NCBI GenBank assembly: GCA_013178315.1
Contig: JABLWX010000009.1
Span: 1-43,509, forward strand
Reading direction: 5' to 3'
Origin: Candidatus Aminicenantota bacterium
GTDB taxonomy: Bacteria > Acidobacteriota > Aminicenantia > Aminicenantales > Saccharicenantaceae
Length of the DNA: 43,509 bases
Numbering within the stretch: position 1 is the first letter of the stretch; every line of letters begins with the position of its first letter. Shown in pieces: positions 32,554 through 40,192 of this stretch. A model generated the notes under the pieces. It searched no databases, was not told the origin of the DNA, and was given only the letters and a program-made list of their open reading frames with translations. The translations under genes were made by a program, and so were the position numbers.

Positions 32554-32590
32554 CCGACCGGTCACTTCTCGGAGCCGACCGCTTCCGACC
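32554..32590. repeat. Three phased CCGACC repeats between divergent genes
   Basis: CCGACC at 32554-32559, 32575-32580 and 32585-32590, with start-to-start spacing of 21 and 10 bp, about two and one helical turns. They lie in the gap between the sigma54 activator gene and the sulfatase-fold gene, 60-96 bp upstream of the activator's ATG. A regulator binding site is possible. Confidence 0.35.
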
Positions 32591-32702
32591 TATGATACTT
32601 GATCTAAGGAGTGTTCCATCGCCCGATTGCATTAATCCAGACGCTCTCAGGGCGGTAATTTTCTCACTCTGACCCGGGTCTTCCGCGTCTTTGCCTTCTG
32701 CT

Positions 32703-32731
32703 TTGGTAATGTCCGCCGCATAAGTTATAAT
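32703..32731 (+). promoter_or_regulatory. Promoter for the sulfatase-fold/TPR gene
   Basis: TTGGTA (32703-32708), 17-bp spacer, perfect TATAAT (32726-32731); leader about 38 nt to the ATG at 32776. CGGTTAAG, the reverse complement of the CTTAACCG core, sits in the early transcribed region (32738-32745). Confidence 0.6.
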
Positions 32732-32775
32732 GGTTTACGGTTAAGCCGGCTCGAGGCCAGGCCTTCGGTTGATTA

Positions 32776-35013
32776 ATGAGCAAGAAGAGAAGAAAACATA
32801 AACCAATCTCCCGGCCGGAGGAAAAAGCTCCGACCAGAACTGCAGAGTTAGTACCGGGGCAAGATAATCAATCACGCCCTCCCGGCCAGAAGCACACCAG
32901 AACCAGGAATTTCCTGGTGGCCGCTGTACTGCTACTGGCGCTGGTCGCTACCCTGATAATACTTAAAGAAAAATCCGGGACCGGCCGCGCCCTGCCTGAA
33001 ACCGGCAACTGGAATGTGCTCCTGATAACCCTGGATACCACCCGGGCCGACCGCCTTGGTTCCTACGGTTACCGGGCCGGCTGGACTCCCAACCTGGACG
33101 AGCTGGCTGCGGCCGGGACCAGGTTTCAGAACGCTTACTGCCAGGTGCCGCTGACCCTGCCTTCTCACGCCTCCATCCTGACCGGGCTTAATCCCTGCCG
33201 GCATGGTGTTCATAACAACGGCAACTATTCCCTGCCGCCTGATTTCACCACCCTGGCTGAGTTGCTGAAGGAGCGGGGCTTCGGGACGGCAGCCTTCGTG
33301 GCCTCCTTTTCTGTCGATTCCCGGTTCGGGCTGGCCCAGGGCTTCGAGACCTATGACGATTTTTTTGAGCCGGGCCAGGCCTTTAAGACTTACAACGCCG
33401 AAAGGCCGGCCAGTGGCGTCTATGAAGCTTTTTCCCGCTGGCTGGAGAAAAATTACGCCTCGCGATTTTTCGCCTGGGTTCACTTTTTTGATCCCCACTT
33501 TCCCTACAACCCTCCGCCGGAGTTCGCCCGAAAATTCCAGTCCGACCCCTATGACGGCGAGGTGGCCTTCATGGACAGGTACGTAGGCCGGGTGGTCGAG
33601 CTCTTAAAAATATATGGATGTTACGACCGCACCCTGATCATAATCGCCGGCGACCACGGGGAGGCCTTCGGAGAAAAAGTGGAGCAGGGACACGGGCTTT
33701 TCCTGTACGAAATGTCGCTACGGGTACCCCTTATCGTGGTCGGCCCCGGTCTGCCTTCAGGGCAGGTCATAAGCCTTCCCGTTCGTTTGATTGACATCAT
33801 GCCCACGGTGACTGATATCCTGGGAATAAAGCAAACTCCTGAAGTCGACGGGCAGAGTCTCAAGCCCCTGCTCCTGGGAAAAAATTTGAAGTCCACCGAC
33901 ATCTACCTGGAGAGTTTCTTCCCGCGCGAAAATTATGGCTGGTCGGAACTGCTGGGGATAATCTCGGAAGACTGGAAGTATATCCAGGCTCCCCGGCCGG
34001 AGCTCTACAACCTGAAAACCGACCCGGCCGAGAATAACAATCTCTATTCCGACGGGAACCGAACTGCCACCCGGCTCAGAAGCCGCCTGGAAAAAGTAAT
34101 AACCGCGGCCAGTGGCCTGGCCAGCGCCGGGCGAGAAATGACGCCGGCCGAAAGGGAAAGGTTGCGTTCCCTGGGCTACCTGCAGGTAGCCGGGCCGCAA
34201 ACCTCGGGAACCCTGCCCGACCCCAAGGACCGGCTGGATGAGCTCCGGGCCTACCAGGAAGCCGGCCTGCTGGAACTTAAAGGACAGCTGGAAGCGGCTG
34301 AACAGGCCTACGCCCGGCTGGTGGAGAGAGCCCCGAACCTGGAGTCCAGCTATCTTAACCTGTCCCGTGTCCAGGGATTGCAGAAAAAACACCAGGAAGC
34401 AGCGGCCACGCTGAAACGCGGGCTGGAGGCGCTGCCCGGTTCTGACCATCTGCTGTCCAAGCTGGCCCAGGTCCTGCTTGTGGCTGGCCGGAGGGCCGAG
34501 GCCATGGAAGCCGCGGGCCAGGCCCTGACGATCAACTCAGCCAACTATGAGGCCTTGGTGGTGGCCCTGACGGTCAGCGAAGAACAGGGAAAAATCGATG
34601 AAGCCCTGGGCTATGCCGACCGGGCCCTGCAGATTGAACCCGAAAACGAGCTGATTCGCCTGAGCAAGGCCGAAAACCTGGTCCGCTCCGGGCGCCAGAA
34701 AGAGGCGGCCGAAGTCTATGCCGGGCTGGCCGCCGATTTTCCTGAAAACGCTTTTTATAACTTGAACCTGGCTGTCATCTACAACCTGCTCGGTGAATAT
34801 GAAAAAAGCCTGCCCGTGCTGGAAAAAGTGGTGAAGCTGAAGCCCTCGCCCAAGGCCTACCTTAATTTGGCCATTGCCTGCCTGGAGACCCGGCGGTGGC
34901 CGGAAGCGGCCCGGGCCTTTGAACTCTACCTGGCCGATACCACTGATGAAGACCCCGCCAACGTGGCCAGGGCCCGGGAACGCCTGGCCCGGCTGAAGTC
35001 CATGATTCAATGA
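32776..35013 (+). CDS. Membrane-anchored sulfatase-fold hydrolase with Thr nucleophile and C-terminal TPRs
   Basis: 745 residues. A basic cytosolic N-terminus (1-45) and one transmembrane helix (46-64) anchor an external alkaline-phosphatase/sulfatase-superfamily domain (about 75-450). Metal-binding LLITLDTTRADR (D87) and GDHGEAFGE (D293, H294), plus H306, are present. At the nucleophile position, sulfatases have Cys or Ser in C/S-x-P-S-R to form formylglycine; here it is TLPSHASILTG, so T127 replaces it and His replaces Arg. The enzyme therefore cannot form formylglycine and may act as a Thr-based phospho- or phosphoglycerol-transferring enzyme like other superfamily members. Residues about 490-745 are six or so tetratricopeptide repeats. 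There is no strong Shine-Dalgarno site; the promoter is clear. Confidence 0.85.
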   Translation: MSKKRRKHKPISRPEEKAPTRTAELVPGQDNQSRPPGQKHTRTRNFLVAAVLLLALVATLIILKEKSGTGRALPETGNWNVLLITLDTTRADRLGSYGYRAGWTPNLDELAAAGTRFQNAYCQVPLTLPSHASILTGLNPCRHGVHNNGNYSLPPDFTTLAELLKERGFGTAAFVASFSVDSRFGLAQGFETYDDFFEPGQAFKTYNAERPASGVYEAFSRWLEKNYASRFFAWVHFFDPHFPYNPPPEFARKFQSDPYDGEVAFMDRYVGRVVELLKIYGCYDRTLIIIAGDHGEAFGEKVEQGHGLFLYEMSLRVPLIVVGPGLPSGQVISLPVRLIDIMPTVTDILGIKQTPEVDGQSLKPLLLGKNLKSTDIYLESFFPRENYGWSELLGIISEDWKYIQAPRPELYNLKTDPAENNNLYSDGNRTATRLRSRLEKVITAASGLASAGREMTPAERERLRSLGYLQVAGPQTSGTLPDPKDRLDELRAYQEAGLLELKGQLEAAEQAYARLVERAPNLESSYLNLSRVQGLQKKHQEAAATLKRGLEALPGSDHLLSKLAQVLLVAGRRAEAMEAAGQALTINSANYEALVVALTVSEEQGKIDEALGYADRALQIEPENELIRLSKAENLVRSGRQKEAAEVYAGLAADFPENAFYNLNLAVIYNLLGEYEKSLPVLEKVVKLKPSPKAYLNLAIACLETRRWPEAARAFELYLADTTDEDPANVARARERLARLKSMIQ

Positions 35014-35098
35014 GCCTGGCCCAGGGAAAGTCGCACCCGGTAAGCTGAACCCGCACTCCGGAACCATAGTCTCCTGCGGATGATTTTAAGTTTCCAAT

Positions 35099-35126
35099 TC
35101 TGGTAATATTAGGAAATCAGACCAGA
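35099..35126. repeat. Inverted repeat in the leader of the alpha-L-fucosidase gene
   Basis: Perfect TCTGGT (35099-35104) / ACCAGA (35121-35126) with a 16-bp AT-rich centre, ending 4 bp before the AAAGGAGGGAG ribosome-binding site. A second, imperfect pair TTTCCAAT (35091-35098) / ATTAGGAAA (35108-35116) overlaps it. Possible operator or mRNA switch. Confidence 0.35.
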
Positions 35127-35144
35127 GATAAAGGAGGGAGAAAG

Positions 35145-36971
35145 ATGGAATATCCAGCCGCGAAACGCAGCCGACCGGGCCATCGCCGGATAGAATCCAG
35201 AGCCGCTTCCTCATGGAAGTCTAATTTGCACAACCTTGGAAGAGCCCTGGTGGCCGGATTATTGATTTTCCTTAGCACGGGGCTGGTGGACGTTAAAGCC
35301 GAGACAAACTCCGCCCAGGCCAGCCGCCTGGACTGGTTCAGGGAAGCCAGGTTCGGACTGTTCATACACTGGGGAGTCTACTCCCAGATTGGCCGGGAAG
35401 AATGGGCCCGGGAGCTGCTGCAGATACCGTGGGCGGAATACCAGAAGTATGCCCGGAGCTTTAACCCTGTCAATTACAACCCGCGGGAGTGGGTCAGGCT
35501 GGCCCGGGAAGCCGGGGTTAGATACATCGTGATCACCTCCAAGCACCATGATGGCTTCTGCCTTTACGACAGCGCTTTTACCGAAAATGACAGCCTGGGA
35601 GCCAGGATAAAAAGAGATTTGCTCGGCGAACTGGTTCAGGCCTGCCGGGAACAGGGTCTGCCCATAGGTTTTTATTATTCAATCATGGACTGGTACCACC
35701 CGGACTACCTGCCGCGGAGGGGCTGGGAAAAAGACCGGCCGGCCAGGGGAGCGGACTTCAGGCGCTACGTTAGTTACATGAAAAGCCAGCTTCAGGAGCT
35801 GGTGCTGAAATACCAGCCGGCCATTCTCTGGTTTGATGGTGAATGGGAGCACAAGAACGAAGACTACGACGCCGTCGGCATCGGCCAGATGTTACGGCAG
35901 CTCAAGCCGGACCTCATCATCAACGACCGGCTTTTTAACCGGGCCCCGGGCCTGGGTGATTTCGGGACGCCGGAAAATTACGTTCCGGCTACCGGCTGGC
36001 GGAACGAAGACGGCAGCCTGCGGCTGTGGGAAGTCTGCATGACCATGAATTTCAATGGCTGGGGCTACAACCACTTTGAAACCGAATTTCGCAACGGGCC
36101 GCAGCTCATCAGGCAGCTCATCGAAATCGCCAGCAAGGGCGGAAATTTTTTGCTCAATATCGGGCCGAGGCCGGATGGAACCATCCAACCGGAGTTCGTG
36201 GAAAGGCTGAAGCAGATCGGGGCCTGGCTCCGGGTCAACGGCGAGGCAATTTACGGGAGCGAGCCGAGTGTCTTTGAGAAGCTGCCGTTTTTCGGACGGT
36301 GCACGGTCAGGGGCAACCGCCTTTACGTGCACATCATGGGCTGGCCGCCGGATAAAAAGATTATCCTGCCCGGCCTTAAGAATAAGGTGCAAAGAGCTTT
36401 CCTGCTGGCCAGCCGACAGAAGCTGGAATATTCCAGGAAAGGAAATGACCTGGTGATAAGGCTGCCCGAAGAGCCCGTAGACCAGGTGGCCACCGTGGCC
36501 GTAATTGAAGTGGAAGGCCGGCCCCAGGCCGAGCCCTACCGGATTCGAGCCGGAGCGGATGGACGGCTGGAACTTCCGGTTTACCTGGCCGAAATCAAGT
36601 CCCAGATGGGACAGCGGGCTTACCTAGAATATTTTTACAGGACGACCATGCTGACCAACTGGCAGAACATCAACGATTTCCCGGAGTGGGAATTCGAGTT
36701 GACCCGGGGCGGGAAGTTCGAGGTGCTGGCCTCCTATGCCTGGCAGTGGGGCGGCAAGAGCGGTTCCGCGGTGGAGGTGGACGATCGGGCGGTCCTCCGG
36801 GGTGAGTCAGAGCCTTCGCCGTCGATCTATTTCCCGGCCACCCACAGCCTGGGCCGGGTGGAGCTTACAGCCGGGAAACACGCCCTGAGGTTCAAAATAA
36901 CTTCCATAGCCAACAACAATGCCCTGAAGCTGGAAAAGGTGATCCTCAGACCGGTTGGCGGGTCAAAGTAG
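35145..36971 (+). CDS. Secreted alpha-L-fucosidase, GH29, with C-terminal carbohydrate-binding-like domain
   Basis: 608 residues. A long basic N-terminus with a hydrophobic segment (about 33-47) is an export signal. The GH29 barrel spans about 60-400: FGLFIHWGVYS (70-80), TSKHHDGFCLYDS (131-143, H134 and H135), GFYYSIMDWYHPDY (175-188), and WFDGEW (229-234), whose D231 is the expected catalytic nucleophile. The Glu in GTPENYVP (275-282) or nearby may be the acid/base, which varies between subfamilies. About 400-470 is the usual small beta domain, and about 475-608 a further beta-sandwich (TNWQNINDFPEWEF, AGKHALRFKITS) like a carbohydrate-binding module. It releases L-fucose from glycans outside the cell. 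AAAGGAGGGAG fixes the start. The isomerase-like gene at the window start could act on its product. Confidence 0.92.
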   Translation: MEYPAAKRSRPGHRRIESRAASSWKSNLHNLGRALVAGLLIFLSTGLVDVKAETNSAQASRLDWFREARFGLFIHWGVYSQIGREEWARELLQIPWAEYQKYARSFNPVNYNPREWVRLAREAGVRYIVITSKHHDGFCLYDSAFTENDSLGARIKRDLLGELVQACREQGLPIGFYYSIMDWYHPDYLPRRGWEKDRPARGADFRRYVSYMKSQLQELVLKYQPAILWFDGEWEHKNEDYDAVGIGQMLRQLKPDLIINDRLFNRAPGLGDFGTPENYVPATGWRNEDGSLRLWEVCMTMNFNGWGYNHFETEFRNGPQLIRQLIEIASKGGNFLLNIGPRPDGTIQPEFVERLKQIGAWLRVNGEAIYGSEPSVFEKLPFFGRCTVRGNRLYVHIMGWPPDKKIILPGLKNKVQRAFLLASRQKLEYSRKGNDLVIRLPEEPVDQVATVAVIEVEGRPQAEPYRIRAGADGRLELPVYLAEIKSQMGQRAYLEYFYRTTMLTNWQNINDFPEWEFELTRGGKFEVLASYAWQWGGKSGSAVEVDDRAVLRGESEPSPSIYFPATHSLGRVELTAGKHALRFKITSIANNNALKLEKVILRPVGGSK

Positions 36972-37040
36972 AGTAGCTAAAGATTTATTATTTTCCTAAC
37001 TTCTTCAGGATGGCCTGTAACTTTTTGTCATCCCGAAGCG

Positions 37041-37046
37041 TATAAT
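37041..37046 (+). promoter_or_regulatory. -10 box upstream of the tandem barrel genes
   Basis: Perfect TATAAT 42 bp before the ATG at 37089. No convincing -35 at 16-18 bp; TTGTCA lies too close (10-bp gap), so an activator may be needed. Confidence 0.35.
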
Positions 37047-37088
37047 TAACAGATCTATTTTGTATCCAGGCTCGGAGAGGAGGCGTGC

Positions 37089-38444
37089 ATGCCGCTCGAA
37101 ACAGAGAAGAAAAGAGAAGATTACAAAACGCTACTCGCTCTGCTGCTGGCAGTTATCCTGGCGTTTATCCTGGTTTCCGCACCCGCTCAGGCCGCCGACG
37201 ACCAGCCCCGGGCTCGAGAACGGGGCGGCCAGTCGGTTGAAGAACTCAAGAAGACAGCTCCTAAGGTCTATATCGATTGCAGCTACTGCGACCTTGATTA
37301 CATCAAGACAGAAATCCCCTTTGTAAATTATGTCAGGGAGAGGAAGGAAGCGGACGTCCACGTGCTGATTACCACTCTGGCCACCGGGAGCGGCGGCGAC
37401 GAATATACCCTAACCTTCATCGGGCAGAATCGCTTCCAGGGACAGGATGATGTCTTCAGGTACTTTTCCCACAAGACCGATACCGAAGAGGAAATCAGGG
37501 CCGGGCTGACCGGCGTTCTGAAAATTGGCCTCATGGCCTACGTCAACCGCACTCCAATCAGGGAGAAAATCAAGGTTGATTTCCAGAAGGAGGAGGCGGC
37601 CCAGGTCCCTGCGGTCGACAGGTGGAAATCCTGGGTGTTCAGCCTGAGCACCAGCGGTTATTTCAGCGGAGAGCAGGCCCATGCTTCCGAATCCGTAAGG
37701 GGGTCTTTTTCAGCCAACCGGGTAACCAGGGATATGAAATTCAATTTCACGGCCAGTGCTTCCTACCAGCACGACCGCTATACCTACGAAGACCAGAACC
37801 TGGAATCCAATACCAGGAGTTTCAGCGGCAGCGGACTGTTGGTCAAGAGCCTGGGAGAACACTGGTCGGCCGGATTTTTCTACACCGTTTCCAGCTCCAC
37901 CTACAGCAATTACCGGCTGAAGCTCAATATTTCCCCGGCCATCGAGTTTGACCTCTTCCCCTACTCGGAATCGACCCGCAGGCAGCTTCGCTTTCTTTAC
38001 AAGGTGGGACCGACCCTGGCCAGGTATTACGAGGAAACCCTGTATGACAAGATGAAGGAAACCCTGCTCAGCCAGTCCCTGGCCATCACCCTGGATTTGA
38101 GAGAAAAATGGGGAAGCATCAGCACCTCGGTCGAAGGTTCACATTACTTTCACGACCTGAGCAAGCACCAGGTTTCCATCTTCAACGTGATTTCGCTGAA
38201 CCTGGTTAAAGGGCTGAATGCCTATCTCTTTGGCGGGGCCTCGCTCATCCACGACCAGCTATCCCTGCCCAAGGGCGGAGCCACCTGGGAAGAGGTCATT
38301 TTGCAGAGGAAGATGCTGGCCACCAGCTACAACTACTTCTTCGCCGTCGGCTTCAGCTATAGTTTTGGCTCGATTTTTACCAACGTGGTCAATCCCCGCT
38401 TCGGCTCGGTCAGCAGCGGCGGGATTCACATCGAAGTGGATTGA
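37089..38444 (+). CDS. Putative outer-membrane beta-barrel protein with N-terminal CxxC domain (copy 1)
   Basis: 451 residues. Signal peptide at about 12-36 (LLALLLAVILAFILVSAPAQA). The mature N-terminal domain (about 55-175) contains VYIDCSYCDLDYIK (C64, C67) and ADVHVLITTLATGSGGDEYTL. The C-terminal part (about 185-451) has alternating beta-strands with aromatic belts and ends in a strand, as in outer-membrane barrels. I recognise no characterised family. The next gene but one (38543) is a clear paralogue, sharing EDQ, SLGEHWSxGxF, SPAIE, FPYSxSTRRQLR, VEGSHYFHD and VVNPRFG blocks. The paralogue lacks the CxxC. GGAGAGGAGG six bases before the ATG sets the start. Confidence 0.65.
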   Translation: MPLETEKKREDYKTLLALLLAVILAFILVSAPAQAADDQPRARERGGQSVEELKKTAPKVYIDCSYCDLDYIKTEIPFVNYVRERKEADVHVLITTLATGSGGDEYTLTFIGQNRFQGQDDVFRYFSHKTDTEEEIRAGLTGVLKIGLMAYVNRTPIREKIKVDFQKEEAAQVPAVDRWKSWVFSLSTSGYFSGEQAHASESVRGSFSANRVTRDMKFNFTASASYQHDRYTYEDQNLESNTRSFSGSGLLVKSLGEHWSAGFFYTVSSSTYSNYRLKLNISPAIEFDLFPYSESTRRQLRFLYKVGPTLARYYEETLYDKMKETLLSQSLAITLDLREKWGSISTSVEGSHYFHDLSKHQVSIFNVISLNLVKGLNAYLFGGASLIHDQLSLPKGGATWEEVILQRKMLATSYNYFFAVGFSYSFGSIFTNVVNPRFGSVSSGGIHIEVD

Positions 38445-38447
38445 AAA

Positions 38448-38546
38448 ATGAAAAGGCGGGTTAACAAGGATGAAAAATATGGACCGGGAGGGGAAACCAG
38501 GGACGGGGATATCTGTCCTGACCTGGCTGATGGAGAAATGAGATGA
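38448..38546 (+). CDS. 32-codon ORF bridging the two barrel genes (possible translational coupler)
   Basis: An ATG 3 bp after the first barrel's stop opens a 32-codon frame rich in charged residues that ends in TGA overlapping the second barrel's ATG as ATGA. Ribosome-binding signal is weak. It could couple translation of the two barrels; it may also be chance, since a short frame of this length is not rare. Confidence 0.25.
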   Translation: MKRRVNKDEKYGPGGETRDGDICPDLADGEMR

Positions 38547-39952
38547 ACCTGGAAAAGCCAAAGCACAGGAGACCGAAAATTAGAATGACAAACGCAGAAA
38601 CCGGAGGAAATACAATCTGCCCCGGTTCTGGGCCGGCTGTTTCTGGTGGCCATTGGGCCAGCCCGCGCCTAAAACTCAAGGCCATCGTACCGGTTCTGCT
38701 ATCTATTATTATTTCTTTAGCGCCGCTGACGCTAACAGCCCAGATGAACAGCGAAGACTATGAAGCCAGGAACCTGAGGGTATTCCTGGTCGGATCGGTT
38801 GTACCCATTGATGAACTCAGACGACAGGTGGAATTTGCCGAGTTTGTCTCCAGCCAGGATGAGGCCAACGTTCTGATCGAGATAAAGGAGGAGTTCCGGG
38901 AAGGCCAGAAAGTCTTAAAGCTGGTGTTCTCGGGGCAGAAAGAACTGGCCGGCAAGTACTACCAGACCGAACTGGGCTGGCCTGAAGGGATGTCGGGAGA
39001 AAGGCAGCAACAGGAATTGGTCCGGGCCATCAAGACCGGGCTAGTACCGTTGGCCGGCAGGACCCCGGCCGCCAGGAAGCTGAAGATCAGGCTGGAAGAA
39101 GAGGTTCGGCCGACAGCGGTGGTTGACCCCTGGAATTTCTGGGTCTTCAGCCTGAGCGCCAACAGTTTCTTAAACGGGGAAAAGAGTTATTCCTACCAGA
39201 GCGTTTATGGAAATTTTTCGGCCAGCCGGGTTACGCCGGAATGGAAAATAAGGCTTTCGGTCAGCGGCAATTTCTACCGGAATTCCTTTGAGTACGAAGA
39301 CCAGACCTATGTCAGCAAGTCCCATGGTTATTCCTTCCGGGGCCTGGTGGCCAGGAGCCTGGGCGAGCACTGGTCGGTGGGAGCCTTTGCCACCGTGACC
39401 AGTTCCACCTACGAGAACATAAAATTTTCTTCCCGGGTCTCGCCGGCCATAGAATACAACATCTTCCCCTATTCGCAGTCGACCAGGAGACAGCTGCGGC
39501 TGACCTACAGCCTGGACTTGGGGCCAGCTTTTTACTTTGAAGAGACCATTTTCGACCGGACCAGGCAGTTCCTGGTAAGTGAGAACCTGGCGGCCACCCT
39601 TGAGTTAAAGCAGAAGTGGGGAACCATTACCACCGGCGTGGAAGGTTCCCATTATTTTCACGATTTCAGCAAGTACCGAATAGAATTTAATACTGACCTT
39701 TCGGTCAGGCTGTTCCGGGGGTTCTCGGTCAACGCCTATGGTGGCTATGCCAGGATTCACGACCTGATTTCGATTCCCAAGGCCGGGGCTTCCTGGGAGG
39801 ACGTGCTACTGATGAGGAAGCAGCTGGCCACTTCCTACGATTATTACTTTTCGGTCGGAGTGAGTTATTCCTGGGGGTCAATTTTCAGCCACGTGGTTAA
39901 TCCCAGGTTCGGCAGCGGCAGCGGCGGTTTCTCCATGAGCATAAGCTATTAG
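38543..39952 (+). CDS. Putative outer-membrane beta-barrel protein (copy 2, lacks CxxC)
   Basis: 469 residues, paralogue of the gene at 37089. The N-terminal extension is long; the hydrophobic export segment is at about 47-66 (VPVLLSIIISLAPLTLTAQ), so a later start is possible, but no internal ATG with a good site was found (M15 is the only other option before the signal). The domain after it keeps the general pattern of copy 1 (VFLVGSVVPIDEL, ANVLIEIKEEF), but both cysteines are lost. The barrel part (about 200-469) aligns throughout with copy 1. GGAGAAATGAG precedes the ATG. The two barrels lie 98 bp apart and probably share a transcript. Function is unknown; a paired or hetero-oligomeric pore or assembly factor is an inference. 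Confidence 0.65.
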   Translation: MNLEKPKHRRPKIRMTNAETGGNTICPGSGPAVSGGHWASPRLKLKAIVPVLLSIIISLAPLTLTAQMNSEDYEARNLRVFLVGSVVPIDELRRQVEFAEFVSSQDEANVLIEIKEEFREGQKVLKLVFSGQKELAGKYYQTELGWPEGMSGERQQQELVRAIKTGLVPLAGRTPAARKLKIRLEEEVRPTAVVDPWNFWVFSLSANSFLNGEKSYSYQSVYGNFSASRVTPEWKIRLSVSGNFYRNSFEYEDQTYVSKSHGYSFRGLVARSLGEHWSVGAFATVTSSTYENIKFSSRVSPAIEYNIFPYSQSTRRQLRLTYSLDLGPAFYFEETIFDRTRQFLVSENLAATLELKQKWGTITTGVEGSHYFHDFSKYRIEFNTDLSVRLFRGFSVNAYGGYARIHDLISIPKAGASWEDVLLMRKQLATSYDYYFSVGVSYSWGSIFSHVVNPRFGSGSGGFSMSISY

Positions 39953-40070
39953 AAAAATGGATGGCCTGGCAACCAGGGCCAGGTTCGCGAAGGTCTTGGC
40001 CTGAAAGATCAGTCCCCCTACCCGTTGCCAGTCTATCTCCAGGCCGTTTCCATATACTGCTCTTTCCCAG
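39953..40070. other. Intergenic stretch with a GC hairpin
   Basis: No gene. A strong hairpin GGCCTGG-CAA-CCAGG(G)CC at 39963-39980 lies 10 bp after the barrel stop but lacks a T-tract, so it may be a 3'-end stabilising structure or a weak terminator. Confidence 0.35.
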
Positions 40071-40133
40071 GATATTATGTCTTAACCGAAAAGAAGTTTC
40101 TGTTTGACAACTTTCCCCCTGTCAATTTATAAA
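40071..40133 (+). promoter_or_regulatory. Strong promoter of the S10 peptidase with the shared 37-bp element
   Basis: Perfect -35 TTGACA (40104-40109), 18-bp spacer, -10 TATAAA (40128-40133). Upstream, 40071-40107 matches the element at 1301-1337 without gaps (31 of 37). The CTTAACCG core (40081-40088) is the same distance from -35 in both promoters, and both spacers are 18 bp. Confidence 0.7.
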
Positions 40134-40163
40134 AGGTGGGACACATTCAAGTGTCCCCCTTTT
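40131..40163. repeat. GTGTCCC hairpin at the S10 peptidase transcription start
   Basis: GGGACAC (40138-40144) / GTGTCCC (40151-40157) with a 6-nt loop, extended by AAAAGG (40131-40136) / CCTTTT (40158-40163) around one unpaired T: 13 bp in total. It begins within the -10 box and covers the predicted start site near 40140. Similar GTGTCCC hairpins are known as dispersed REP-like elements in several bacteria. Confidence 0.55.
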
Positions 40164-40192
40164 GTGAAGGCTGATATTTACAGGAGGCTCAG

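Noticed and set aside
32611..32640. Possible sigma54 promoter (GATTGC-like -12 region) near the sulfatase-fold gene
   Set aside because: No GG at the required -24 distance; a good sigma70-type promoter lies closer to the gene.
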